Assembly (NCBI GenBank): GCA_021555075.1
Contig: JAKGBX010000001.1
Span: 1,550,001 to 1,614,000 of the forward strand
Direction of reading: 5' to 3'
DNA length: 64,000 nucleotides
Source: Rhodobacteraceae bacterium LMO-JJ12
Lineage (GTDB): Bacteria; Pseudomonadota; Alphaproteobacteria; Rhodobacterales; Rhodobacteraceae
The notes under the pieces are model-generated. The model worked only from the letters and a program-made list of their open reading frames with translations, was not told where the DNA came from and searched no databases. Below are positions 1 to 8,382 of this stretch, piece by piece. Numbering within the stretch: the stretch's first letter is position 1; each line of letters opens with the position of its first letter. A program made the position numbers and the translations under genes.

Positions 1-2
1 CC

Positions 3-170
3 GAACTCAAAGGCAAGGCCCGTGAGAACTGGGGCGAGCTGACCGACGATGAGTTGGACCAGGTCCAGGGCAACCGCGAACAGATGGTTGGTCTGGTTCA
101 GCAGAAATACGGCAAGGCCAAAGAAGTGGCCGAGAAAGAAGTCGACGACTGGTCGGCGCGCATGGGCTGA
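3..170 (+). CDS. CsbD-like stress protein, 3' part only
   Basis: The reading frame enters from the left edge and ends in TGA; 55 residues are visible. The start of the visible part (ELKGKARENWGELTDDEL) and the ending QQKYGKAKEVAEKEVDDW have the charged helical pattern of the CsbD family, small general-stress proteins of unknown mechanism. CsbD proteins are about 60-70 residues, so only about 10 N-terminal residues are missing. A strong hairpin terminator follows within 30 bases, so this is the end of a transcript. Family assignment is by motif memory; the start codon is outside the window. Confidence 0.8.
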   Translation, partial: ELKGKARENWGELTDDELDQVQGNREQMVGLVQQKYGKAKEVAEKEVDDWSARMG

Positions 171-198
171 GTTTTTCCGCTGTTTGGTAGTGAGTGTG

Positions 199-227
199 CC
201 CCGGAGGTTTCGACCTCCGGGGTTTTT
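199..227 (+). terminator. Rho-independent terminator after the CsbD-like gene
   Basis: A 9-bp perfect stem CCCCGGAGG / CCTCCGGGG with a 6-base loop is followed directly by five T. It begins 28 bases after the stop codon of the CsbD-like gene. Confidence 0.9.
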
Positions 228-273
228 CATGCGCTATGGGGTTGGCGCTATTTGAGGGGCAACGGGGGGCGGT

Positions 274-402
274 TTATACCTTCTTCTTTGCACCGAGGCT
301 GACGGGTTTGCCGAGGTTGGAATTGGCTGTGGCGCTGACCTTGGGTTGTTCTTTTTTCGGCTTCTTGGTTTCGCGGTTGCCGCGGTTTTTCTCTTTGGAC
401 AT
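274..402 (-). CDS. Small basic hypothetical protein, 42 aa
   Basis: A 42-residue Lys/Arg/Asn-rich protein starting MSKEKNRGNRETKKPKKEQ and ending LGAKKKV. A Shine-Dalgarno-like AAGGGA lies 9 bases before the ATG, which supports translation. No signal peptide or membrane segment. Very short basic proteins with this MSKxKNRGNRE-type start recur in alphaproteobacteria in my memory, but I know no function. The protein looks disordered with a strongly basic N-terminal half, which could mean nucleic-acid binding; that is inference only. It is convergent with the CsbD-like gene. Confidence 0.6.
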   Translation of the reverse strand: MSKEKNRGNRETKKPKKEQPKVSATANSNLGKPVSLGAKKKV

Positions 403-709
403 GGTGTGGTTCCCTTAAGAGCGTTCCCGAAGGGCGTGACCCTGCGGGCCGTCGCGTCGTCAGTCGATCTTCGGCCCGGACTTGGTGCGGGTGATGATCC
501 TTGGGAAGCGGCAGGGGCATGGTGTTTCTCATGGAGCCTGCGAGGGTGATGATACGCCTGTGTTGAGGGCCGAGCAAGAGATTTGAATAGGCGGATTTGG
601 CGGAGAATTGCCCGGAATCATGGCGCTTGCGGCGCCCATTGCCGACAGGCGATTTGGTGAGGGGGGTGTGTTTGCTTGGGGAGAGTGGTTTGGCGGGATT
701 AAGTGGGCA
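403..709. other. Intergenic stretch with no supported gene
   Basis: I see no convincing gene. Frames that stay open here lack ribosome-binding sites and family-like sequence. It holds the upstream region of the small basic protein gene (minus strand) and the downstream end of the WYL-type gene. Confidence 0.5.
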
Positions 710-1006
710 TTATAGCTGAGCGATGATCCCGCCCTTCATAGCACTATCGTCGCGCCTATATTCTGGACGAGGGCCGTCAAACACGTCGCCGCCATCGTCG
801 ACGCCGTTCGCTCGGTCCAACCGGAATAGTTGCCAGTTGACGTGTTCGCCTGACGCACTTGCTCCGCTAGTCTGGTATGCACGGATCAATATGTCGCCGC
901 TAGAACTGTAACCGACCGCATGCGGTTCGACGTTCCGTACGCCGGGGTGATAGTCAATGATGAGGGTTTTGCGCCCCTCAATGGCGCTTTTGACAAGTTC
1001 CAACAT
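710..1006 (-). CDS. Stand-alone WYL-domain-like protein, 98 aa
   Basis: The start MLELV is chosen because GGAG lies 6 bases upstream; an upstream in-frame extension reads like non-coding sequence. Residues 8-65 follow the WYL core pattern: IEGRKTLIIDYHP, then VEPHAVGY, a strand ILIRAYQT, then WQLFRLDRANGV. WYL domains bind ligands or nucleotides, usually behind an HTH domain in transcription factors or in defence-linked regulators. Here the HTH is absent and the protein is only the sensor module plus an acidic tail. The surrounding 1.0-1.4 kb looks more AT-rich than its neighbours. Family call is by pattern, function unknown. Confidence 0.6.
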   Translation of the reverse strand: MLELVKSAIEGRKTLIIDYHPGVRNVEPHAVGYSSSGDILIRAYQTSGASASGEHVNWQLFRLDRANGVDDGGDVFDGPRPEYRRDDSAMKGGIIAQL

Positions 1007-1425
1007 TGTATACTCCATCGCTGTGTGCGACGGGTCATTGACTTGCCATGATTCTGAATCGTAGGATTCAGTCATTGGGAGGCTATCCGCAGCGACCCGT
1101 CTATGGGTTGCAGATACCACAATATCAGCGCCGCCTTGGCCTAGGCACCCTAGGAGGCGCATCCATTTTTAGTACGTCACGACGATCATGGAATCTTGAA
1201 CGCGATTGAGTCAAGCGCAGGATTGCATTCAACGACACAGATCGTTGCATACTCCCACACTATGTAGTGTTTTTCCGGTACCGCGCCCCTATTCTTATGT
1301 TCAGGTTAACACGGGTTTGTCAAATATACAATCGCCCAGTTTTTTGACATCACTCAAATACCTAGTTAGCAAGTCATTAGCTTTATTGGGTAAGGTTCCG
1401 AAAGGTATAGTAAGCTCTTCCTCAC

Positions 1426-3384
1426 TCATACATCCAACTCCTCCACAAACCGCGCGTTTTCCTGAATATACTGGAACCGCAATTCCGGCTTCTTGCCCAT
1501 CAGGCGCTCGACCAGATCTGAGGTTTCGCCGGGTTCGTCTTCGTCGATGGTGACGCGGATGAGCCTGCGGGTTTTGGGGTCCATCGTGGTCTCCTTGAGA
1601 TCCTTGGCGTCCATTTCGCCGAGGCCCTTGAACCGCTGCACGTCGATCTTGCCTTTGCCGCCCAGACCCTTTTCGAACACGGCGTCTTTTTCGGCGTCGT
1701 TGGCGACATAGACGCGGCGCGCGCCTTGGGTCAGGCGATAGAGCGGTGGGCAGGCGAGGTAGAGGTGGCCGTTGTCGATCAGCGGGCGCATCTGGGTGAA
1801 GAAGAATGTCATCAGCAGGGCCGCGATATGGGCGCCGTCGACGTCGGCGTCGGTCATGATGATGATCTTCTCATAGCGCAGATCTTCGAGGTTGAATTTG
1901 CTGCCCATGCCACAGCCAAGGCTCTCGCAGAGGTCGGAGATTTCGGCGTTGGAGCCGAGTTTGGACGAGGCGGCGCCAAGGACGTTGAGGATCTTGCCTT
2001 TGAGCGGCAAAAGGGCCTGGGTCTTGCGATCACGCGCGCCTTTGCCCGAACCGCCGGCGGAGTCGCCCTCGACGATGAACAATTCGGTTCCGACGCGGTC
2101 GTTTGACGAGCAATCGGTGAGCTTGCCGGGCAGGCGGAGTTTCTTGGTGGCGGTCTTGCGCTGGGTCTCTTTTTCCTGGCGGCGGCGCAGGCGTTCTTCG
2201 GCGCGCAGCACGAGGAAATCGAGGATCGCGCCGGCGGATTTGGTGTTGGAGGCCAGCCAGTTGTCGAAATGGTCGCGCACGGCGTTTTCAACCAGGCGAT
2301 GGGCCTCGACGGTGGCGAGACGGTCTTTGGTCTGGCCGACGAATTCCGGCTCGCGGATGAAACACGAGACCAGCGCGCAACCGCCCGAGGTGAGGTCATC
2401 GCGAGTGATCTGGGCGGCCTTGCGGTTGTTGGCAAGCTCGCCATAGGCCTTGATGCCTTTGAGGATCGCGGCCCAGAACCCGGCGACATGGGTGCCGCCT
2501 TCGGGGGTGGGGACCGTGTTGCAATAACTTTGCAGGTAGCCGTCGCGCGACGGGGTCCAGTTGATCGCCCATTCGACCTTGCCGGGGGTGTTGAAACGCT
2601 CCTTGAAATCGACGAGGCCCGAGAAGGGGGTTTCGGCGTAGGTGGTGGCGGTGCCCATGGTCTCTTTGAGGTAGTCGGTGAGGCCGCCGGGGAAGTGGAA
2701 CGTGGCCTCAAGCGGGGTTTCGCCGTCGTCTATGGCGGATTTCCAGCGGATTTCGACGCCAGAAAAGAGGTAGGCCTTGGAACGGGCCATCTTGAACAGG
2801 CGCGCGGGTTTGAATTTGAGCGAGCCGAAGATTTTCGGGTCAGGGTGGAAGGTGACGGAGGTGCCGCGCCGGTTGGGGGCGGCGCCGATCTTGGCCAGTG
2901 GAGCCTGGGGCGCGCCACAGGAAAACTCCATCGCGTAGAGTTCCTTGTTGCGCGCGACTTCGACGCGGACATGATCGGAGAGCGCGTTGACCACCGAGGA
3001 GCCGACGCCGTGTAGGCCGCCCGAGGTTTCATAGCTGTCGCCAGAGAATTTGCCGCCCGCGTTGAGGGTGCAGAAGATGATTTCGAGGGCAGTTTTGCTC
3101 GGGTCTTTGGGGTGGGGGCCGACGGGGATGCCGCGACCGTTGTCGCGCACGGTGACGTGGCCGTTTTCGTGCAGTTCAATCTCGATCCGGTTGGCGTGAC
3201 CGGCGACGGCTTCGTCCATCGAGTTGTCGACGATTTCGGCAACCATGTGATGATAGGCGCGATCATCGGTGCCGCCGATATACATGCCAGGGCGCAGCCG
3301 GACATGTTCCATATCTTCGAGCACCTCGATCGAGGATGCATCATAGTCGCCGTTATCGGCGGTGGAGAGGAGATCGTCGGCCAT
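1426..3384 (-). CDS. parE: DNA topoisomerase IV subunit B (ParE)
   Basis: A 652-residue type IIA topoisomerase ATPase subunit, the right length for ParE rather than GyrB (about 800). It uses ATP to drive strand passage by ParC and decatenates daughter chromosomes. The GHKL ATPase fold is clear: E50 in VAEIVDNSMDEA, DNGRGIP at 81-87 and GGLHGVGSSVVNAL near 125. The TOPRIM domain has EGDSAGG at 439-445 and DADVD at 512-516 for Mg2+ binding. It is transcribed alone; parC is not in the window. The first ATG gives the family's usual N-terminus, although no strong Shine-Dalgarno is seen. Confidence 0.97.
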   Translation of the reverse strand: MADDLLSTADNGDYDASSIEVLEDMEHVRLRPGMYIGGTDDRAYHHMVAEIVDNSMDEAVAGHANRIEIELHENGHVTVRDNGRGIPVGPHPKDPSKTALEIIFCTLNAGGKFSGDSYETSGGLHGVGSSVVNALSDHVRVEVARNKELYAMEFSCGAPQAPLAKIGAAPNRRGTSVTFHPDPKIFGSLKFKPARLFKMARSKAYLFSGVEIRWKSAIDDGETPLEATFHFPGGLTDYLKETMGTATTYAETPFSGLVDFKERFNTPGKVEWAINWTPSRDGYLQSYCNTVPTPEGGTHVAGFWAAILKGIKAYGELANNRKAAQITRDDLTSGGCALVSCFIREPEFVGQTKDRLATVEAHRLVENAVRDHFDNWLASNTKSAGAILDFLVLRAEERLRRRQEKETQRKTATKKLRLPGKLTDCSSNDRVGTELFIVEGDSAGGSGKGARDRKTQALLPLKGKILNVLGAASSKLGSNAEISDLCESLGCGMGSKFNLEDLRYEKIIIMTDADVDGAHIAALLMTFFFTQMRPLIDNGHLYLACPPLYRLTQGARRVYVANDAEKDAVFEKGLGGKGKIDVQRFKGLGEMDAKDLKETTMDPKTRRLIRVTIDEDEPGETSDLVERLMGKKPELRFQYIQENARFVEELDV

Positions 3385-3558
3385 GTGCTGCTGCTCTTAT
3401 TGGTCTTGGTTGGCGGGCATTATGGCAGAGTGGACGGGATGGGGGAAGATGCTGTGGGTGGGGTAAGGGTGCATCAAGGCCGCCTCGGGGCGGATTAAAT
3501 GGCACAGCGCAACAGCCCGGTGGTTTGGAAGTCACCTATGCGCAAGATCATCGTGCGT

Positions 3559-3861
3559 TCAAAGCTTCCGCAGGTATGCCCAGGAGACATAGCCTTTGAG
3601 GCCACGTGCGCGCTCGAGCGAGACCTTGCACCAGCGGGTGCCACCGGTCTGCTGGCAGCTGTGAACGCGTAAGACGGTTCCATTTGGAAGGCCAACAATC
3701 ACGCTATAGCCGATTCCCGGCCCGCCGCGCATTTTCAGCATGTCGTCGCTCTCGACGCCGGTAACTTCGTAGCGCCCGAGCGAGGCGGCTGTGGCCGGTT
3801 CGGCGCCAAGGGTGACACACATCATACCTGATGCCAGCGCTGCGATGATGGCTTTGCGCAT
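3559..3861 (-). CDS. Secreted SH3-like (bacterial SH3) domain protein, 100 aa
   Basis: The start MRKAIIAALASGMM is preceded by AGGAG at good spacing. Residues 1-26 form a Sec signal peptide ending in TAA. The mature part has the bacterial SH3 pattern: LKMRGGPGIGYSVIVGLPNGTVLRV, then a Cys-containing turn, TRWCKVSL, and GLKGYVSWAYLRKL at the C-terminus. Such domains bind cell-wall peptides or other ligands in the envelope. Two Cys (in HSCQQ and RWCKV) could form a disulfide. It lies alone between parE and a palindromic repeat element; the specific role is unknown. Confidence 0.75.
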   Translation of the reverse strand: MRKAIIAALASGMMCVTLGAEPATAASLGRYEVTGVESDDMLKMRGGPGIGYSVIVGLPNGTVLRVHSCQQTGGTRWCKVSLERARGLKGYVSWAYLRKL

Positions 3862-3984
3862 CGTTTTCTCCTGTTTTCTGCCTCGACTGCCTTTGTAGTC
3901 TGTCAGAGTCGCCAAAGGAACAGCCCGATTTGCATGAAACACAATAACGTGGAAACCGCATGGGATTGTCGGCGTGTTTGGCTT

Positions 3985-4097
3985 AAAGCGTTTCCACTTA
4001 AACCTGAGGCAGGGTTAAGTGGAAACGCCGCGCAACACATCAATGTTGTGGGCATCTCAAAGCAAACTCGTGATTCAAGTTTATCTCGAAACGCTTT
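3985..4097. repeat. Palindromic dispersed-repeat-like element with terminal inverted repeats
   Basis: About 113 bases begin AAAGCGTTTC and end GAAACGCTTT, a perfect 10-bp terminal inverted repeat. The ends also share an inner TAAACYTGA motif in opposite orientation. The left half contains a hairpin with a 14-bp perfect stem (3988-4001 with 4015-4028). The stop codon TAA of the neighbouring hydrolase gene lies inside the right terminal repeat. It has the shape of a MITE or REP-type element; no transposase is present. Confidence 0.7.
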
Positions 4098-4977
4098 AGG
4101 GGCTGTCGATCCAGTCAAGGAGGGCGGTTGCCACGGCGTCGGGTTTTTGATGGCAAATCCAATGATCAGCCTGCGGGACGGTGACGCGGGTGAGGTTGGG
4201 CACGTAAGTCTCTAGCCCCTCGGTGGTTTCAGGCAGGAGGGCGGTATCATCCTGCCCCCAGATCAAGAGGTGCGGTTGAGGCACGGTAAGGCGGGCGGGC
4301 GAAAAGCTGCGCAGGTCGTTGATTGGCACGCCGGGGGCGGCGACCCTGAGCGGGGAGGCGCGATACCAGTTGAGCATACCGGTAAGCCGGCCGGGGCGCG
4401 CCCATTCGCGTTTGTAGGCGCGCAGTTTGTCAGGGGTCATCCAGGTGAGGTCCATCTTGGCCGAGAAGAGGGCCATGAAGCGGGCGAAATCATCGGCGGC
4501 GAGGCGGGCTTCCGCATCTGGCGTGCGCAGGAATTCGATATATTGCGACGCCTCGGATTGCGCACCGCCCTTGGCCAGTTCGCGTTGAAACGGGGCAGGG
4601 TGGACACCGTTGACGATGATCAAGCGCTCGACCAGATCGGTTTGGGAAATAGCCAGCGCATAGGCCACCGCCGCGCCCCAGTCGTGGCCGAGCAGGGTGA
4701 GCGGACCAGTATCGAGGTTGGTGATCAGATCGACCATGTCGCCTACCAGCCTTGAGGCAGTGTATTCGCCGGGGTCGGCGGGGGCGAAGCTTTGACCATA
4801 GCCGCGCTGATCCGGGGCGATGCAGTGAAAGCGATGGCTGAGGCGGGTCGCCAGTTCGTCCCAGGCGGCGGAGTATTCGGGGAAACCGTGCAGCATCAAG
4901 AGAGCTGGCAAAGTGGGGTCGCCCCAGGTGAGGTAATGAAACGGTTGACCGGAGAGGTGGATGTGATGGCTCTGCAT
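4096..4977 (-). CDS. Alpha/beta hydrolase, epoxide hydrolase-like, 293 aa
   Basis: The start MQSHHIHL gives a normal hydrolase N-terminus; the Shine-Dalgarno is weak. HGFPE at 30-34 supplies the oxyanion hole, DQRGYGQS at 56-63 is a family motif, and GHDWG at 97-101 carries an aspartate nucleophile (D99) instead of serine. That and HGFP point to the epoxide hydrolase / haloalkane dehalogenase branch. The catalytic His is likely H272 in ADHWIC. No signal peptide, so cytoplasmic. Substrate unknown. The gene is monocistronic and its stop codon is within the terminal repeat of a palindromic element. Confidence 0.85.
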   Translation of the reverse strand: MQSHHIHLSGQPFHYLTWGDPTLPALLMLHGFPEYSAAWDELATRLSHRFHCIAPDQRGYGQSFAPADPGEYTASRLVGDMVDLITNLDTGPLTLLGHDWGAAVAYALAISQTDLVERLIIVNGVHPAPFQRELAKGGAQSEASQYIEFLRTPDAEARLAADDFARFMALFSAKMDLTWMTPDKLRAYKREWARPGRLTGMLNWYRASPLRVAAPGVPINDLRSFSPARLTVPQPHLLIWGQDDTALLPETTEGLETYVPNLTRVTVPQADHWICHQKPDAVATALLDWIDSP

Positions 4978-5134
4978 GGTGAGAAGCGTAGAGTGGCAAG
5001 GGGAGATGCGACAAGGAGAACGTGGCGTTGGTTTGGTCGTGGGGCGGGAGGTTAGCGAGAGCTGCGCCGATGGGTGCAGCGGTTCACATCGGGGCGGGTG
5101 CAAGGCGGCGAATGTTGGCCAATCGGCGTAATGT

Positions 5135-5148
5135 TTGATGCGGATCAA
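5135..5148 (+). promoter_or_regulatory. FNR/FnrL-type binding box upstream of ppk2
   Basis: A perfect TTGAT-N4-ATCAA palindrome, the consensus of FNR-family oxygen-responsive activators. Its centre (5141.5) lies about 41.5 bases before the predicted transcription start when that is placed 7 bases after the TATACT -10 element, which is the classic class II activator position. Confidence 0.8.
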
Positions 5149-5170
5149 TGCCGGGAGGGCAGTAGACTGT

Positions 5171-5176
5171 TATACT
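5171..5176 (+). promoter_or_regulatory. Predicted -10 element of the ppk2 promoter
   Basis: TATACT matches the sigma-70 -10 consensus at 5 of 6 positions. No good -35 box is visible at the right distance, as expected when an activator sits over the -35 region. An AGGAG ribosome-binding site follows before the ppk2 ATG. Confidence 0.6.
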
Positions 5177-5206
5177 GTGAACAACATCAAACGTTAGGAG
5201 ACGCCA

Positions 5207-6178
5207 ATGACCGACGCACAGGCTGCGCCACGCCGAAATTCCGCCCACAAACCTGTTGAAGAGACCACGCCCGAAAACGCGGAGACGGCGGTGCCCGATA
5301 CCGTCGCGGCGCAGACGAATAATGCGTCGAGTGCCGAGGAGGTGCGACGCGCGTTTGAAACCGGCGAATACCCTTATGAGACCAAGCTGGGGCGGCGCAG
5401 CTATGAGGCGCAGAAGGCGAAGCTTCAGGCCGAGCTGTTGAAGGTGCAGCTTTGGTCGCAGGAGACCGGGCAGAAATTTGTGATGCTGTTCGAGGGGCGC
5501 GACGCGGCGGGCAAGGGCGGCACGATCAAGCGGTTTACCGAGCATCTCAATCCGCGTTCGGCGCGTGTTGTGGCGCTGAACAAGCCGACGGACGAGGAGC
5601 GTGGGCAGTGGTATTACCAGCGCTATATCGATCATCTGCCGACGACGGGTGAGATCGTGCTCTATGACCGCTCGTGGTATAACCGCGCCGGAGTCGAGCG
5701 GGTGATGGGGTTCTGCGAGCCGCAGGAATATCTGGAATTCATGCGCCAGACGCCGGATTTGGAGCGGATGCTGGTGCGGTCGGGGATACGGCTTTACAAA
5801 TACTGGTTCTCGGTCACGCAGGACGAGCAGAAGCGTCGGTTTGAGAGCCGCGCCGGAGATCCTCTGAAGCAATGGAAGCTAAGCCCGATCGACAAGGCGT
5901 CTTTGGATAAGTGGGACGAATATACCGAGGCCAAGGAGGCGATGTTTTTCTATACCGACACGGCGGATGCGCCCTGGACCGTTGTGAAGTCGAACGACAA
6001 GAAACGTGCGCGGCTGGCGTGCATGCGCCATTTCCTGTCGAGCATTGATTATCCGGGCAAGGATGAACGCATTGTCGGGCATCCCGACCCTCTGTTGGTG
6101 TCGAGCGCCAACCATGTGATCCACCGCTCGGACCACATTCTGGGCACGGCGCTGCATCCGGATCAGCGGCGCGGGTGA
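5207..6178 (+). CDS. ppk2: Polyphosphate kinase 2 family protein
   Basis: A 323-residue PPK2 enzyme that transfers phosphate between polyphosphate and nucleotides in the cytoplasm. The Walker A motif GRDAAGKGGT is at 97-106 and the Walker B/lid motif DRSWYNRAGVE at 154-164, both PPK2 signatures. The first about 50 residues are low-complexity and rich in Thr, Ala and Glu. TAGGAG lies 6 bases before the ATG. Single-domain length fits class I or III PPK2; which nucleotide is used cannot be decided here. The FNR box suggests induction at low oxygen. A terminator follows. Confidence 0.93.
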   Translation: MTDAQAAPRRNSAHKPVEETTPENAETAVPDTVAAQTNNASSAEEVRRAFETGEYPYETKLGRRSYEAQKAKLQAELLKVQLWSQETGQKFVMLFEGRDAAGKGGTIKRFTEHLNPRSARVVALNKPTDEERGQWYYQRYIDHLPTTGEIVLYDRSWYNRAGVERVMGFCEPQEYLEFMRQTPDLERMLVRSGIRLYKYWFSVTQDEQKRRFESRAGDPLKQWKLSPIDKASLDKWDEYTEAKEAMFFYTDTADAPWTVVKSNDKKRARLACMRHFLSSIDYPGKDERIVGHPDPLLVSSANHVIHRSDHILGTALHPDQRRG

Positions 6179-6203
6179 ATTAGGAACAATTCTAGTCGGC
6201 AAG

Positions 6204-6237
6204 GCCGCGCGCGAGGGATTGCGCGCGGCTTTGTTTT
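6204..6237. terminator. Rho-independent terminator after ppk2
   Basis: A 9-bp stem GCCGCGCGC / GCGCGCGGC with an 8-base loop, followed by TTTGTTTT. It lies between the convergent ppk2 and cytochrome/beta-propeller genes and mainly serves ppk2. Confidence 0.85.
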
Positions 6238-6249
6238 GGCACGACGGGT

Positions 6250-7479
6250 TTAGCTTGATGGCGCGAGGCGGATCCGCATGATGGTGTTGGTGGCGCTCTG
6301 ATGGATCAGCAGGCCCGTGCCGTCGCGGGTGACGCGCATGTGTCGGACGATGCCCGCGTGGATGTCGCCCGAAGGGATCGGCCAGCTCTGGAAAGTTTCG
6401 TTTGTCGGGTCAAAGCGCACCATCATGTCGGGGCGCATACCGGATTCGTTATACCAGACCGCGCCATCGAACCAGGCAATCGCGTAGGGGTGCGAGGAGG
6501 GGCCGCTGGGGCTTGGCCATTCGCGCAAGTCCCCGGTGACCGGGTCGTAATGTCCGAGCCGACCGCGGCCGGAATTGACATACCAGATGGTGCCGTCCGG
6601 GGCGATATCGAGTCTGCGGATGTGGCTGTCGGGATGGGGTATTTCGTGTTCGGAGACGGCGAGGCTCTCAGGGTCGAGGCTATAGAGCCGGTTGGCGCCA
6701 TTGGCGCTGACCCAGATGGTGCCGTCTGCCGCGCGCTTGATGCCGTAGGGGCGCGAGCCGCGCACCGGCATGCGCACCAGGTCGATCGCGCCGCTGGCCG
6801 GATCGATCCGCCCGACCATGTTGCCGCGCTGAACTGTGAAATAAACCCGCCCGTCGGGGGCGACGATGGCGGAATGCGGATCGCCTGCCGCTGGGTCGGG
6901 CATGTCGTAGACGGTGATTTCGCCTGTCGCAGGATCAAGACGGCCCATGGTTGCGTTGCCGTTGCCAGTATACCAGATCATGCCGTCTTCGGCGGCGGTG
7001 ACGGTATGGGCGCGCGCACCGGTGGGCAGCGCGAATTCCTGCATTTCGCCCGTGCCCGGATCAAGGCGGGTCAGCACGTCTGCCCATTGCCCTGTCCACC
7101 AGATCGCACCGTCGGGGGCTTGGACCGGATCGCGTGCGCGCTGGCCACGGGTGGGGCCGGACCAGGTTTCGATATCGAGACGCAGCGGCCCTTCTGCCAT
7201 GATGGGCGCACGTCGGTCATTCGGCGGGAAATGTTCTGCGAGGTAGGCGGCGATCGTATCGATTTCGGGAGTGTCGTCGAGCTCGACCATGGTCAGGGCC
7301 AGCGCCTTCCAGCCCGCGAGGTCATAGCCAAGCGCGCGGTTGATATTGCGGGTGCTGTGGCAACTGGTGCAGTGGGCCTCGACGAGGTCGCGCCCGTCGC
7401 CCTGGGGCAGGCTCTGGGCGGCGGCATGAACGGGAACGGTGGCGAGAAATGCGCCGATGATGCGGGTGAAGATGTGCAT
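6250..7479 (-). CDS. Periplasmic cytochrome c / Vgb-like beta-propeller fusion protein, 409 aa
   Basis: Residues 1-22 are a Sec signal peptide (cleavage near AAA-QS). A single c-type heme site CTSCH spans 37-41. From about 100 to 400 there are repeated blades with the pattern APDGxIWxTxxxxxxxGRLDPxTGEI, typical of the virginiamycin B lyase / SMP-30-like six- or seven-bladed propeller. The fusion suggests a periplasmic redox or sensing role rather than antibiotic lysis. Vgb activity is not established for such proteins and I do not assign it. The gene is transcribed alone, convergent with ppk2. The C-terminus lacks a membrane anchor. Confidence 0.8.
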   Translation of the reverse strand: MHIFTRIIGAFLATVPVHAAAQSLPQGDGRDLVEAHCTSCHSTRNINRALGYDLAGWKALALTMVELDDTPEIDTIAAYLAEHFPPNDRRAPIMAEGPLRLDIETWSGPTRGQRARDPVQAPDGAIWWTGQWADVLTRLDPGTGEMQEFALPTGARAHTVTAAEDGMIWYTGNGNATMGRLDPATGEITVYDMPDPAAGDPHSAIVAPDGRVYFTVQRGNMVGRIDPASGAIDLVRMPVRGSRPYGIKRAADGTIWVSANGANRLYSLDPESLAVSEHEIPHPDSHIRRLDIAPDGTIWYVNSGRGRLGHYDPVTGDLREWPSPSGPSSHPYAIAWFDGAVWYNESGMRPDMMVRFDPTNETFQSWPIPSGDIHAGIVRHMRVTRDGTGLLIHQSATNTIMRIRLAPSS

Positions 7480-7629
7480 TGTCTAGACCTCCCTCTGGCC
7501 AGACAACGGAGCCTGGCGGCGGCGGGGATGTTAGCATCTTGGGCGAGTCGACATAACCCCGACTACAAGCGGAAAGCCGCTGTTGCAGGGCCAGTGCAGA
7601 ACCAAAGCGCAGGTTAGCAAACGCGCGGC

Positions 7630-7651
7630 TTGCAGCTTTGGCATTGCTGCG
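7630..7651. repeat. 22-bp direct repeat, copy 1
   Basis: A 22-base sequence (TTGCAGCTTTGG followed by CATTGCTGCG) is repeated exactly at 8617-8638. The two copies flank the nitroreductase gene in the same orientation. Confidence 0.8.
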
Positions 7652-7704
7652 CCGCGGGGGGATACAGGCGTTTTTCTGAGAGGGCGGAACGCGCGGTGCC
7701 GAGC

Positions 7705-8382
7705 TTAGTCAAACCCCACGAACCGCGCGGCGTTTCCGACCGGGCGGCGGCGTGATTTTACCGAGTTGGCGGCAAAGTTTTCATCGGGCCAGCCGAGGGC
7801 GACGCAGGTCAGGATCACTTGATCGTCGGGGATGCCCGCGTGTTCGCGCACCACGGGCGATTGCATGATGCCCTGGCCGTTGATGACGGCACCGAGGCCG
7901 CGGCTCCATGCGGCCAGCACAAGGCCATAGGTCAGCGCGCCGAGATCGAAATGCGCGATCGTGCCATTGTCTTCCAGTGAGCGGTCGAAACACACGACCA
8001 CCGAGACCGGCGCGTCGAACTGGCGAAAACCGCGCATCACCCAGTCCTGGCGCTTTTCCTTGTCGTTGCGCTCGATCCCCATGGCCTCGAACAGTTGCAC
8101 CGCGATCTCGATCTGGCGTTCGCGATGCACGCCATCGTAGGCACCGTGATCGTTGATTTCACGCTGGGGCGGGTAACCAGAGAGCATGAGGGTGGAATTA
8201 CCTTCGCGGATTCTTTCCAGCGGTTCGCCGGTGACGATGTGCAGATGCCAAGGCTGGGTGTTCATCGAGGACGGCGCGCGATTGGCCAGCGCGATGATCT
8301 CTTCGAGGAGTTCGCGGGGCACGGGATCGGCGGTAAAGCCGCGAATGCTGCGCCGTCCGCGCATGGCTTGGTCGAGTTTCAC
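7705..8382 (-). CDS. Nitroreductase family FMN enzyme, 225 aa
   Basis: A GTG start (VKLDQAMRGRRSIRG) is chosen because AGGAG lies 7 bases upstream; longer frames read as non-coding. The RRSIRGFTADPVP segment and NRAPSSMNTQPWHLHIV are the FMN-binding signatures of the nitroreductase family; ALGWPDE near residue 195 is the usual C-terminal motif. These cytoplasmic flavoproteins reduce nitro compounds, quinones or other electrophiles with NAD(P)H. The natural substrate is unknown. The gene stands alone between two copies of a 22-bp repeat. Confidence 0.88.
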   Translation of the reverse strand: MKLDQAMRGRRSIRGFTADPVPRELLEEIIALANRAPSSMNTQPWHLHIVTGEPLERIREGNSTLMLSGYPPQREINDHGAYDGVHRERQIEIAVQLFEAMGIERNDKEKRQDWVMRGFRQFDAPVSVVVCFDRSLEDNGTIAHFDLGALTYGLVLAAWSRGLGAVINGQGIMQSPVVREHAGIPDDQVILTCVALGWPDENFAANSVKSRRRPVGNAARFVGFD

